Assembly: GCA_041946675.1 (NCBI GenBank)
Contig: JBHGAU010000014.1
Location: 1-48,846 of the forward strand
Direction of reading: 5' to 3'
From: CAWBKV01 sp041946675
GTDB taxonomy: Archaea > Halobacteriota > Methanosarcinia > Methanotrichales > Methanotrichaceae
Length of the DNA stretch: 48,846 nucleotides
This document shows, piece after piece, positions 18,146 to 26,536 of the stretch. Numbering within the stretch: the stretch's first letter is position 1; every line of letters begins with the position of its first letter. The notes beneath the pieces are model-generated. The model was not told where the DNA came from. It was given only the letters and a program-made list of their open reading frames with translations, and did no database searches. Position numbers and translations under genes: made by a program.

Positions 18146-18661
18146 ATGGACAAAATGCCTATGCTCATTTTGGCAGCAATACTTGCGACCAGTTTGAACT
18201 CCTGCACCGCAGAGACGTATACCGCCAATATAGAGAAATTCAATATACAGGTAACCAGCGATGAGGCCGTAGAAATCCTTGGCGAGTATGCGCCAAGTTT
18301 GTACCCTGACTTCACCGCCTATCTTGTACAACTGTGGATAGGAAATGATTTGTTTGAGACGATTATCCAGGATTATGGTTCCAGCACAGACGTGTCGGAG
18401 AATGCGCTAAAACATGCAAACCAAATAAGCTACCCGATGGAGAATGAAAACTCAAAAATCTGGGACTATACGGATGTTGGAGGCCAGAAGGGTTTGATTG
18501 CTAACGTCCAGGTAGTTGCAAGCATACCCCAGTTTGAGATTGTTTATTCGCCTGACGCCTCCGGCAATAAGGGAACAATGATCGTGACGATTACAGCATA
18601 TACGGCTGATAAAAAGAAGGTTGAGGACATCCTAAAGACCCTACAGATCAATCGAATTTAG
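18146..18661 (+). CDS. Small secreted protein of unknown function
   Basis: The protein has 171 residues with a strong ribosome binding site (GAGGAGGAAAT) before the ATG. The N-terminus is a signal sequence with L-N-S-C, which could be a lipobox (Cys 20). The mature part is a compact alpha/beta domain with no enzyme motif that I recognise, ending V-E-D-I-L-K-T-L-Q-I-N. The sequence P-E-F-like anchors are absent. Possibly a PsbP/lipoprotein-like small domain, but this is a guess. Confidence 0.75.
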   Translation: MDKMPMLILAAILATSLNSCTAETYTANIEKFNIQVTSDEAVEILGEYAPSLYPDFTAYLVQLWIGNDLFETIIQDYGSSTDVSENALKHANQISYPMENENSKIWDYTDVGGQKGLIANVQVVASIPQFEIVYSPDASGNKGTMIVTITAYTADKKKVEDILKTLQINRI

Positions 18662-18672
18662 GATAAAAGCTA

Positions 18673-18840
18673 TCATTGCTCCTTCTCTATTTTCGATAAG
18701 ATCCGGCATATATCCATAACAACTGTTGCAAGTAGACGAATTTCCTCTGAGCTTTTCTTATTATTGATGATCCTATCCTTTATCTGCTCCTGCACGAAAT
18801 AGAGCCTCGCTCTATCCTGTTCATTCAAGCAATACGTCAT
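18673..18840 (-). CDS. Possible 55-residue helical protein
   Basis: The frame runs ATG to TGA and encodes a highly charged, helix-predicted peptide (E-Q-D-R-A-R-L-Y-F-V-Q-E-Q-I-K-D-R, then E-E-I-R-L-L-A-T-V-V-M-D-I-C-R-I-L). Composition is protein-like, with an amphipathic pattern and one Cys in each half. No strong ribosome binding site is seen. It lies convergent to the secreted protein ending at 18661 and divergent from the flavoprotein gene. Family unknown. Confidence 0.45.
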   Translation of the reverse strand: MTYCLNEQDRARLYFVQEQIKDRIINNKKSSEEIRLLATVVMDICRILSKIEKEQ

Positions 18841-18995
18841 TATTGATCACAGATATGCCCTAAGCAGCCCAAATTAATAACTCTATTTGTGTGCAAACCA
18901 AATCTGCGCATTTGTCTTCGAAAATAATAAGTGCCATGAATAGGAAACTGCTTGGCCTGGGAATATAGCATTTGAAGTCAATAGCTTAAGGTGCG

Positions 18996-19532
18996 ATGAT
19001 GAAGATTCTGGCATTGATCGGCAGCCCGAGAGTTGGGGGCAATACTGATATTCTGGTAGATCGGGTCCTCGAAGGCTCCGAATCCAAGGGCCATTCAACT
19101 GAGAAGCTATATCTCTATGATTACGAGATTATGCCCTGCATAGATTGCCGAAGATGTAAGAAAGGAAGCAGTACATGTGCCCTAAAAGATGATATGTCGA
19201 TAATTTATGGAAAGCTTCAGGATGCGGATATCATCCTCTTCGGGACTCCTGTCTACTGGTATGGGCCTTCGGCCAAGATGAAGCTCCTAATAGATAGGCT
19301 GCGGCCTTTTATTGACAGCAAAGGACTGAAGGGAAAAAGGGGAATCGTTGCTGCGCCATCTGAGGAGGGAAAGGGCTGTTGCGGTCCGCTGATGGAGATG
19401 TTCCGTATGTCTTTTGGCTATTTGGGCATGGAGTTTTCCGATAGCATACTTGCCAAAGCCTATGAGAAAGGAGAAGTAAAAGGAAATTTGGATGAAATGA
19501 CGAAGGCATATGAGCTGGGATTATCTTTTTAG
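18996..19532 (+). CDS. Iron-sulfur flavoprotein (Isf family, NADPH-dependent FMN reductase fold)
   Basis: The protein has 178 residues with a flavodoxin-like fold. The N-terminal FMN phosphate-binding loop is G-S-P-R-V-G-G-N-T-D. The compact cysteine motif C-x2-C-x2-C-x6-C (Cys 48, 51, 54, 61) is the [4Fe-4S] signature of methanogen Isf proteins, and G-T-P-V-Y-W-Y is the family flavin loop. Isf proteins are dimeric electron-transfer proteins, linked in Methanosarcina to ferredoxin oxidation and O2/H2O2 reduction. The gene appears monocistronic. Confidence 0.9.
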   Translation: MMKILALIGSPRVGGNTDILVDRVLEGSESKGHSTEKLYLYDYEIMPCIDCRRCKKGSSTCALKDDMSIIYGKLQDADIILFGTPVYWYGPSAKMKLLIDRLRPFIDSKGLKGKRGIVAAPSEEGKGCCGPLMEMFRMSFGYLGMEFSDSILAKAYEKGEVKGNLDEMTKAYELGLSF

Positions 19533-19606
19533 TTCGGACAGGCATACCGGCTGGCGCCCAGGCTGGAAGGCCTATCAGAGATCGCTGTCTGAGAAATTGG
19601 AGAAAC

Positions 19607-20569
19607 TTAGATCCTCCTCCCTAATATGACGTAGGAGACCCCAAGCAGACTTCCTATGGCAAATAAGCCCCCAAATCCAGGCGCCTTCTGAGCAGGAGTC
19701 TGTGCACCGGACTGGCTTACATTAGATTGCTTAGGCTGAATATTTGCGGTCCCTGCAACTGGTATGAAGCCATTCTCCTGCGCTATCTCCTGGCCTTCTG
19801 GCCCTCTCGTGAAATCGATGAAAGCCTTTGCGCCCGGCCTTGGACTGCCGAAGGTGTAGAGGTAGAGATGACGGCTTAATTCATAGGAGTCGCTCTTAAT
19901 GCTCTGGATATTCGGCGTGACGCCATCAAGAGTAATAAGGCCAACATTGCTGCTTATATAGCCGAATCCCAGGTACCCTATGGCGTTATTGCTCCCAACA
20001 ATTGCGGTCTTGACCTCGGCGCTTCCCATAGCCACTGTGTGAACTCCCGGAGTCTCAGCGGCTATGCTGCCCATAATTACTTCGTTGAATGTATCCCTTG
20101 TTCCAGACCCTGCTTCCCTCGCAATCGCATAGATCAGCCTATCAGGCCCTCCGAGCTCCTTCCAGTTGGTTATCTGACCTGCATAAATCCCCTTCACCTG
20201 GTTCTTAGTCAGATTCTTAATCCCCGCATCATAGACCTGCCTGCTCACAGCAACGCATATCGCATCAAGACCGATCTCAAAATCATTGAAATTGTCACCA
20301 TACGTTCTCTTTTCATCAGGTGTCACCTCCCTTGAGGCCATTGCTATGTCCGATCTATTCTCGGCAATGGCAGTTATGCCCGCCCCTGTTCCTCCGCCGG
20401 TTACTGTAACATCGTAAGCATTTTGCTGGGCGTTGAATGCCTCAGCAGCAGCTTCTCCCAGCGGCAGTACTGTAGTTGATCCTGAAACAGTCACCTTTTC
20501 AGCAGCCACAGATAAAGAGATCGATCCAATAAACAGAGCGATCGATAGCGCTATTGCTGTTCTATTTAT
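19607..20569 (-). CDS. pstS: Phosphate-binding protein PstS with PGF-CTERM anchor; apparent ATA start
   Basis: PstS-type periplasmic phosphate receptor: G-S-T-T-V-L-P, the T-G-G-G-T-G-A-G-I loop, D-I-A-M-A-S-R and R-E-A-G-S-G-T-R-D-T-F. The C-terminus is P-G-F-G-G, a hydrophobic span and G-R-R, which is the PGF-CTERM signal for archaeosortase processing and lipid anchoring. The first usual start codon is a GTG at 20509, right at V-A-A-E, which would leave no signal peptide. In-frame sequence upstream encodes a perfect one (N-R-T-A-I-A-L-S-I-A-L-F-I-G-S) beginning at ATA (20567-20569), with GGTGA 4 bases upstream and an in-frame stop further up. I therefore place the start there (320 residues). 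No pstCAB or phoU is in the window. Confidence 0.88.
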   Translation of the reverse strand: MNRTAIALSIALFIGSISLSVAAEKVTVSGSTTVLPLGEAAAEAFNAQQNAYDVTVTGGGTGAGITAIAENRSDIAMASREVTPDEKRTYGDNFNDFEIGLDAICVAVSRQVYDAGIKNLTKNQVKGIYAGQITNWKELGGPDRLIYAIAREAGSGTRDTFNEVIMGSIAAETPGVHTVAMGSAEVKTAIVGSNNAIGYLGFGYISSNVGLITLDGVTPNIQSIKSDSYELSRHLYLYTFGSPRPGAKAFIDFTRGPEGQEIAQENGFIPVAGTANIQPKQSNVSQSGAQTPAQKAPGFGGLFAIGSLLGVSYVILGRRI

Positions 20570-20623
20570 AGTCTCACCATAATACAGATTGATGGCAAGG
20601 TATGTAAAGATTTATCGCCGTTA

Positions 20624-22759
20624 CTAAGATATCGAAATATTTCCATCCTTATCAGTCTTGATCAGCCAGACATCATCGATCCCTGCGCCATATGAGCAGG
20701 TATTCCCTGTAATGATAAATCCGCCATCTGGAGTCTCCCTGATAAAATAGCCCCAATCGCTATCCACTCCGCCGAATGTCTTATCCCACAGCTTGTTTCC
20801 GCCTTTATCGGTTTTGACTAGCCAGATATCGTCGATGCCTGCGCCATAAGAGCTTGTTACACCTGTGATTATAAATCCGCCATCGGCGGTCTCCTGGACA
20901 GAGTAGCCCCAATCGTTATCTGGTCCGCCGAATGCTTTATCCCAAAGCTTGTTTCCATCGTTATCGGTTCTAATCAGCCAGACATCACTGCCACCTGCAC
21001 CATAGGAATTTGTCCCACCTGCAATGATAAATCCGCCATCTGTGGTCTCCTGAACCGAGTAGCCCCAATCGCTATCCGTTCCGCCGAATGTCTTATCCCA
21101 AAGCCTATTTCCGTCTTTATCGATTCTAACTAGCCAGATATCAGAACTTCCTGCGCCATAGGAGAATGTGTTGCCTGCGATGATAAATCCGCCATCGGCG
21201 GTCTCCTGAACCGAGTAGCCCCAATCGCTATCCGTTCCGCCAAATTTTTTATCCCACAGCTTATTTCCATCGCGGTCAGTTCTGATCAGCCAGATATCCT
21301 TGCTGCCTGCGCCATAAGAACTTGTGTAGCCTGTAATGATAAATCCGCCATCTGTGGTCTCCTGAACCGAGTAGCCTCGATCATCCTTTGACCCGCCGAA
21401 GGTTTTATCCCATAGCTTGTTTCCGTCTTTGTCGGTTTTTATCAGCCAGATATCCCAGGAGCCTGCACCATAGGAGTTCGTGTAGCCTGCAATGATAAAT
21501 CCGCCATCGGCGATCTCCTGAACCGAGTAGCCCCGATCATCCTTTGACCCGCCGAAGGTTTTGTCCCATAGCTTGTTTCCGTCTTTGTCGGTTTTTATCA
21601 GCCAGATATCGCTACCCTCTGCACTATAGGAGGATGTAGCGCCCGTGATAATATAGCCTCCATCGCTGGTATGCTGAACCGATGCGCCCCAATCGCTATC
21701 CGGCCCACCAAAGGTCTGTGTCCATATCCTAACGGTCGGGCTGGTTGAGTTAGTCGGCTCTGTCTGCTGTTGAACCTCAGAATCGTTCGTTTCCTTTATT
21801 GAATTTACTTTGCAGTAAAAATTTACAATCGAGTTTCTTCCCGACTCCTTTCGCGGGCTCTTACAGATATAGAGCCCATGAATATAGATTTCATTCTGTT
21901 CTTGGTCCGAGATACGAATAGGAATCTTAACTACAACACTCTGATAGGTCTTGCTGGGGGATATTCCATCAGCCTCCGGATTCCAAGGCACCTCTACGAT
22001 GTTTCGTTTGTTCAAAATATTTGAATATCTCTTTGTCATTGCCTCGGATTCGTTTATATTATCGCCTATTGTTATATTTGGATATGCGGCCAGATGATCC
22101 AGCGCATCCCTGATATCAATTGCCATCATGAGTGCCGATAATAATGGGCCGATTATTGGGATAGGAAGCTTCTCCTTGCTGCCTTTATTAATGAATTCTA
22201 TAATTGCATTAATTCCTGCAGGCAGAATTTTAGAGCCGGTATCATCAGGCCCGTTTTCATTTTTTTTAGAATCAATATTATAGATATTAGGGATTTCTTT
22301 ATAGTTTCCGTACTGATATACAGGATATTTTAATTTATCACTGTAATGGATATTTCCGTCATTGGCAAAAGTTTTTATCCCACTATAGTCTATATTAATG
22401 TTTTTATCGATTGAGAGATCAATGGTTCCTTCTCCAATGATATCTGCAAGTATTTGGCCGTTCTCTAAGGGTTTGAACGCAAATGAAAAGCCGCTTTTGG
22501 GCGATACCAGCAATTTCTTGCCATAAGCGGATGAGATCTCGACGTACAAATTCTGGCAATCAGCGAGTGGGCTTTTATCTCTGAATACGGATATATAAGT
22601 GTCTTTGGAAGGATCTGATGGGTCCGGTCCTGCATAGAAATTGCCTTGAATATCATAGGCCGCTACTGAGGTAGTTTGATCTGTCTGGGCTACTGCAAAA
22701 GCGATAGCAGCAGAGAAAGCGAGCAGTGCTAAAAACATAAGGGCTGTTCTGCCAATCAT
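20624..22759 (-). CDS. Secreted protein with seven-bladed propeller of 52-residue repeats
   Basis: The protein has 711 residues. A signal peptide (M-I-G-R-T-A-L-M-F-L-A-L-L-A-F-S-A-A) is followed by an unrecognised domain of about 300 residues containing a short hydrophobic stretch (G-P-L-L-S-A-L-M-M-A-I). Residues 348-711 are exactly seven tandem repeats of 52 residues: F-G-G-x-D-x-D-W-G-Y-S-V-Q-E-T-x-D-G-G-F, then S-Y-G-A-G, D-I-W-L-I-x-T-D and G-N-K-L-W-D. Seven units with this F-G-G/D-G-G-F pattern indicate a beta-propeller. It may bind ligands or partners at the cell surface. A TATA box (22837-22847) gives it its own promoter. Confidence 0.88.
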   Translation of the reverse strand: MIGRTALMFLALLAFSAAIAFAVAQTDQTTSVAAYDIQGNFYAGPDPSDPSKDTYISVFRDKSPLADCQNLYVEISSAYGKKLLVSPKSGFSFAFKPLENGQILADIIGEGTIDLSIDKNINIDYSGIKTFANDGNIHYSDKLKYPVYQYGNYKEIPNIYNIDSKKNENGPDDTGSKILPAGINAIIEFINKGSKEKLPIPIIGPLLSALMMAIDIRDALDHLAAYPNITIGDNINESEAMTKRYSNILNKRNIVEVPWNPEADGISPSKTYQSVVVKIPIRISDQEQNEIYIHGLYICKSPRKESGRNSIVNFYCKVNSIKETNDSEVQQQTEPTNSTSPTVRIWTQTFGGPDSDWGASVQHTSDGGYIITGATSSYSAEGSDIWLIKTDKDGNKLWDKTFGGSKDDRGYSVQEIADGGFIIAGYTNSYGAGSWDIWLIKTDKDGNKLWDKTFGGSKDDRGYSVQETTDGGFIITGYTSSYGAGSKDIWLIRTDRDGNKLWDKKFGGTDSDWGYSVQETADGGFIIAGNTFSYGAGSSDIWLVRIDKDGNRLWDKTFGGTDSDWGYSVQETTDGGFIIAGGTNSYGAGGSDVWLIRTDNDGNKLWDKAFGGPDNDWGYSVQETADGGFIITGVTSSYGAGIDDIWLVKTDKGGNKLWDKTFGGVDSDWGYFIRETPDGGFIITGNTCSYGAGIDDVWLIKTDKDGNISIS
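20627..21718 (-). repeat. Seven tandem 156-bp coding repeats
   Basis: Seven in-frame copies of a 156-bp unit encode the propeller blades. Adjacent copies are very similar at the DNA level, for example the CCGAATGTCTTATCCCA and GATAAATCCGCCATC blocks that recur every 156 bases. The first and last copies are the most diverged. This suggests recent internal duplication or gene conversion. Confidence 0.9.
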
Positions 22760-22836
22760 AGATAATCACATTTTGTGGTAACAAACTCCCCAACTGCTAT
22801 CCTGCTCACCGATAGCTTCTATATAGGCCACGACTG

Positions 22837-22847
22837 TATATATAATT
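22837..22847 (-). promoter_or_regulatory. TATA box for the propeller gene
   Basis: Read on the minus strand, AATTATATATAC lies about 80 bases before the ATG at 22759. The expected transcript start is near 22810, leaving a leader of about 50 bases with GTGAT near the start codon. Confidence 0.4.
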
Positions 22848-22889
22848 TATCTATGAGATAATTTTTCCATTCAGTGCTGAAAATCTTCA

Positions 22890-23441
22890 TTAAATCTCAG
22901 CATTCGTCGATTGCAGCGTCAAATAGATCTTCTCGCTTGGATACTCATGGGAGTAGGCCAGCACCAGGCCCGACTGAGTATCATAGATCACGGTATAGGT
23001 TACGCCGCTTCCAGGATTCTTATACACCATCGTAGCAGCATTCCAGGTCCTGCTCATGCTCGAGTAAGGCATCCTTCCAAGGAGGCTGTAAGTTACCCCG
23101 GTCTCATCCTTGAAAGATCCCGCAGGGTCTTTGGGATCAAGCCAGAACCGCCCCAAGCATGCAGGCCCGCCATCCAGGCAGGTGATCTGCTGAGTTTGCG
23201 TCTGGCCTGTGTGAGGATTATAGATAGAAGCGGTGCCAACTGTACCTTCGGCTGTGACCTCGTCAACTTGATTTGTTATGTAGACCTCAGCGCCACCGTT
23301 TTCAGTCGGCCCGCCGTTGATCCAGCCGCCTGATATCATCCTATAGGTGGCCGAGATCCCAGGACGGACCCAATCGGGGACGTCGGCCAATACGACTCCT
23401 GATAGCAATATCATAGATAGCGCAATCGGTAAGAGCTTCAT
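22890..23441 (-). CDS. Small secreted protein of unknown function
   Basis: The protein has 183 residues with a clear signal peptide (M-K-L-L-P-I-A-L-S-M-I-L-L-S-G-V-V-L-A, cleavage before D-V-P-D-W). The mature protein is beta-rich (R-P-G-I-S-A-T-Y-R-M, then Y-T-V-I-Y-D-T-Q-S-G-L-V-L). Two cysteines flank C-L-D-G-G-P-A-C, probably a disulfide loop. No membrane anchor is visible. It lies upstream of the propeller gene on the same strand, but 130 bases and a TATA box separate them. Confidence 0.75.
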   Translation of the reverse strand: MKLLPIALSMILLSGVVLADVPDWVRPGISATYRMISGGWINGGPTENGGAEVYITNQVDEVTAEGTVGTASIYNPHTGQTQTQQITCLDGGPACLGRFWLDPKDPAGSFKDETGVTYSLLGRMPYSSMSRTWNAATMVYKNPGSGVTYTVIYDTQSGLVLAYSHEYPSEKIYLTLQSTNAEI

Positions 23442-23588
23442 GCCAGGTGAGCTTGGGTTTTAACGGATATAAGGATGGCGAGAATGATGATTGTAGAAGC
23501 AGTATGCGAGTTTAAATTCCCAGAGGGGACATACTGGGATAAGCTACTCAGAAGAAGCCGCAAAAAGCCTGAAAACCAGCATTTTACC

Positions 23589-23620
23589 GGTACAGTACCC
23601 TATCAAAAAGGTTTTACCTT
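23589..23620 (+). promoter_or_regulatory. Two inverted repeats upstream of pycA (possible BirA operator)
   Basis: GGTAC-A-GTACC (23589-23599) and AAGGT-TTT-ACCTT (23608-23620) are perfect dyads 22-53 bases before the pycA ATG. Both contain GGTA/ACC half-sites. The adjacent birA encodes an N-terminal helix-turn-helix, so autoregulation through these sites is possible. They do not match the bacterial BirA operator consensus well, so the link is inference. Confidence 0.35.
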
Positions 23621-23641
23621 GACAAAACATAACAGCCGGGG

Positions 23642-25126
23642 ATGTTCAACAAGATCCTGATCGCCAACCGCGGGGAGATCGCCATAAGGATCATGAGAGC
23701 CTGCAGAGAGCTCGGCATCTCGACAGTGGCAGTCTACTCCGAAGCAGATAAGAACGCTTTGTTCGCCAAGTATGCAGATGAAGCTGTTTACATCGGACCC
23801 GCGCCTTCTTCACAAAGCTATCTGAAGATAGATAATATCATCAACGCTGCACAGGAGACGGGCGCTGAGGCCATTCATCCGGGATACGGCTTTCTCTCCG
23901 AGAACACCCGCTTTGCCTCTGCCTGCGAGCAGAACGGCATAGTCTTCATAGGCCCGCCGAGCAGCGCCATAGATGCTATGGGATCCAAGATCTCAGCTCG
24001 CAGGACCATGAAGGAAGCAGGTGTTCCGATCGTCCCCGGCATTGAGGAAGGCATCTCCGATCCTGATGAAGCTGCAAATATTGCAGATAACATAGGCTAT
24101 CCCGTCATACTGAAGCCTGCGGCAGGGGGCGGCGGAATAGGAATGAAGATCGTCGATAATCGCGACGATCTCAGAGAAGCGTTGAGCTATTCTCAGAATG
24201 TGGCCAAAAGTGCTTTCGGAGATGATACGATCTATATCGAAAAGTATCTGACAGAGCCGAGACATATTGAGTTCCAGGTACTGGCAGATAAGAAAGGGAG
24301 TACCGTATATGTCTCCGATAGGGAATGCTCTATCCAGCGCCGCCATCAGAAGCTCATCGAGGAATCTCCTTCTCCAGTCATGACCCCAGACTTGCGAGAA
24401 AGAATGGGGTACATTGCAGTCAAGGCCGCAAAGGCCATAGGCTATGTGAGCGCGGGCACTGTGGAGTTCATGTACTCCCGCGGTGATTTTTACTTCCTCG
24501 AGATGAATACGAGGCTCCAGGTCGAACATCCAATAACGGAGATGGTAACGGGCGTGGATCTGGCAAAGGAGCAAATACTCGTCGCATCGGGCGAGGATCT
24601 GGGCTTCTCTCAAAACGAAATGCAAATACGCGGTTGGGCCATTGAGTGCAGGATCAATGCCGAAGATCCGTTGAACGACTTCCAGCCCTCGCCTGGAAAG
24701 ATCAAAAGATACAGGAGCCCCGGAGGACCGGGAATCAGAGTGGATAGCGGTGTTTACACTGGATACGTCATACCCCCGTATTATGATTCACTTATCTCCA
24801 AGCTTGTAGCCCACGGCAGAGATCGCAAAGAGGCCATAGCCAGAATGGAGCGCGCCCTCTACGAGTACATAATCGTGGGTGTCCATACGAATATAATATT
24901 CCATAAGGCCGTTTTGAGAAATGATAGATTCAGGCGCGGAGATATCAATACTCATTTCATCAAAGAGGAGAACATCATAGAGGCAGTCAGGAAGGTAGCT
25001 TCAGAAGACTATGAGAAGGGCAAATCGCTCGCATCCGCGCTCGGTGCGGATAACCGCAAGGTTGCAGCGATCTCAGCAGCTGTCGGATCTTATATGTCGA
25101 TGAATAAATCAAAGGAGAAGAGCTAG
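23642..25126 (+). CDS. pycA: Pyruvate carboxylase subunit A (biotin carboxylase)
   Basis: The protein has 494 residues, the usual size for archaeal PycA. It is an ATP-grasp biotin carboxylase that carboxylates biotin on PycB with ATP and bicarbonate. Order: an N-terminal domain (K-I-L-I-A-N-R-G-E-I-A), an ATP-grasp glycine loop (P-A-A-G-G-G-G-I-G-M), C-S-I-Q-R-R-H-Q-K, E-M-N-T-R-L-Q-V-E-H and the C-terminal biotin-carboxylase domain. In methanogens PycAB makes oxaloacetate for biosynthesis. PycB is not in the window. birA follows after one base, so biotinylation and carboxylation are co-expressed. The start has a weak GGGG site. Confidence 0.96.
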   Translation: MFNKILIANRGEIAIRIMRACRELGISTVAVYSEADKNALFAKYADEAVYIGPAPSSQSYLKIDNIINAAQETGAEAIHPGYGFLSENTRFASACEQNGIVFIGPPSSAIDAMGSKISARRTMKEAGVPIVPGIEEGISDPDEAANIADNIGYPVILKPAAGGGGIGMKIVDNRDDLREALSYSQNVAKSAFGDDTIYIEKYLTEPRHIEFQVLADKKGSTVYVSDRECSIQRRHQKLIEESPSPVMTPDLRERMGYIAVKAAKAIGYVSAGTVEFMYSRGDFYFLEMNTRLQVEHPITEMVTGVDLAKEQILVASGEDLGFSQNEMQIRGWAIECRINAEDPLNDFQPSPGKIKRYRSPGGPGIRVDSGVYTGYVIPPYYDSLISKLVAHGRDRKEAIARMERALYEYIIVGVHTNIIFHKAVLRNDRFRRGDINTHFIKEENIIEAVRKVASEDYEKGKSLASALGADNRKVAAISAAVGSYMSMNKSKEKS

Positions 25127-25127
25127 C

Positions 25128-26096
25128 TTGGGAAACGAGGAAACGCTCGATTATCTTCGTCCAGGATCGTGGATATCAGGAGAGGAGATGGCGCAACGCT
25201 TAGGTATCTCAAGGGCTGCAGTCTGGAAGCAGATAAAGACTCTCAGATCAAGAGGGTACAGGATCGAATCATCGACAAACAAAGGCTACAGGCTGACCTA
25301 TAGCCCTGATATTATCGATGTGGGCCGGATATGCTCAGGACTCAATACCAAGTTCATAGGCCATAGCGTTCACTGCTATCAAGAAGTCAATTCTACAAAT
25401 GAGGTCGCAAGGTCTATTGCCAGAAACTGTGATGATGGGACAGTAGTTCTTGCGGAAATGCAGACTGAAGGCAGGGGCCGCATGGCAAGAGCCTGGGCTT
25501 CGCCGCATGGCGGCATATGGATGAGCCTGATTCTTAAGCCGAAGATTGCCCTTGCCCATGCCTATAAGATCAACATGGCGGTCAGTGTTGCGCTTTCAAA
25601 GGCAATTGCCGGCCTTTATGGCCTGAAGACAAGCATAAAATGGCCTAATGACCTGCTGATCAATGACCGCAAAGTTTGCGGAATATTGATGGAGATCAGC
25701 GCAGAGATTGACAGGCTTGAGCATGCAGTCGTCGGAATAGGCATTAATGCGAACGTTGATGTCTGCGATTTTCCTGATGAATGGAATGCAACATCAATTT
25801 CAAGGGAGCTTGGCTCGGAGATATCGAGGGTTGAGCTAATCCAGAGAGTCCTTGCCGAGATAGAGGATGCGTATTGCAAGATTGATTCTCAAGAGATCTA
25901 CCGTGAGTGGTGCAACAGATCGGCGACTCTCGGGAGACGTGTGAGAGTCAACTCAGCTGCAGGCGATTTTGACGGCGAGGCAGTATCCTTGTCAGAGGAC
26001 GGCGCTCTTCTGATTAAGGCTTCAGGGAACCTTTTACGTGTGGTTGCAGGTGATTGCATCCACCTCAGAAACTTGCGCGGAAGTGAGACGGCTTGA
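25128..26096 (+). CDS. birA: Bifunctional biotin-protein ligase / repressor BirA
   Basis: The protein has 322 residues. An N-terminal winged helix-turn-helix (residues about 5-65: E-E-M-A-Q-R-L-G-I-S-R-A-A-V-W-K) is followed by the BirA/LplA catalytic domain with G-R-G-R-M-A-R-A-W (biotinyl-AMP loop), S-I-K-W-P-N-D (catalytic Lys) and a C-terminal SH3-like domain. It attaches biotin to PycB and may repress biotin-linked genes. The start is TTG, with AAAGGAG about 10 bases upstream inside the end of pycA. The stop overlaps the start of the JAMM gene (TTGA). Confidence 0.95.
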   Translation: MGNEETLDYLRPGSWISGEEMAQRLGISRAAVWKQIKTLRSRGYRIESSTNKGYRLTYSPDIIDVGRICSGLNTKFIGHSVHCYQEVNSTNEVARSIARNCDDGTVVLAEMQTEGRGRMARAWASPHGGIWMSLILKPKIALAHAYKINMAVSVALSKAIAGLYGLKTSIKWPNDLLINDRKVCGILMEISAEIDRLEHAVVGIGINANVDVCDFPDEWNATSISRELGSEISRVELIQRVLAEIEDAYCKIDSQEIYREWCNRSATLGRRVRVNSAAGDFDGEAVSLSEDGALLIKASGNLLRVVAGDCIHLRNLRGSETA

Positions 26097-26536
26097 TCAA
26101 AAGAAAGGTTCAGGGAATAGCGAGAGACACATTGGATTTTATCCTTGAGGCATCAAGATCCTCAATGCCTAATGAGTTCGCCGGTCTTCTTCAGGCGGAT
26201 AAGGAGATAATCACAGAGGTTCTTGTAATTCCTGGAACTGAGGCGTCGAGGATGAGCGCTCTTATAAGGCTATATATGCTTCCGAACATCAGTGTAGTCG
26301 GCTCTATCCACAGCCATCCCTCGGCAAACATAATGCCTTCGCAGCAGGATCTTATTTTCTTCGCAAGAACTGGAGATTACAATATCATCGTCGGCCCGCC
26401 ATTCACAGAGCGCAGCTGGGCATGCTACAATGTTTTGGGTGAACGCAGAAGCCTGCCTGTGCTGGATGTGGATTTTGAAGATGAGAGCTTTGATGACGAG
26501 GACTTTGATGACGACTTTTATGAGGGGAATCATTGA
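26093..26536 (+). CDS. JAMM/MPN+ metalloprotease (Mov34 family, possible desampylase)
   Basis: The protein has 147 residues with a full JAMM zinc site: Glu 28 (N-E-F-A-G-L-L), then H-S-H-P-x5-P-S-x2-D with His 73, His 75, Ser 83 and Asp 86. Archaeal members remove SAMP ubiquitin-like modifiers or act on sulfur-carrier proteins. The tail (residues 127-147) is unusually acidic, with repeated D-E-D-F-D-D. It starts at TTG overlapping the birA stop and ends overlapping the ribL start, so it is in the pycA-birA-ribL operon. The substrate is not evident. Confidence 0.88.
   Translation: MIKRKVQGIARDTLDFILEASRSSMPNEFAGLLQADKEIITEVLVIPGTEASRMSALIRLYMLPNISVVGSIHSHPSANIMPSQQDLIFFARTGDYNIIVGPPFTERSWACYNVLGERRSLPVLDVDFEDESFDDEDFDDDFYEGNH

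Noticed and set aside
20627..21718. Regular repeats considered as a CRISPR array
   Set aside because: The units are 156 bp, contiguous without spacers and in frame; they encode propeller blades. No cas genes are in the window.
23475..23660. A 61-codon ORF overlapping the pycA start
   Set aside because: It overlaps pycA by 19 bases in another frame, covers the inverted repeats and has low-information sequence.
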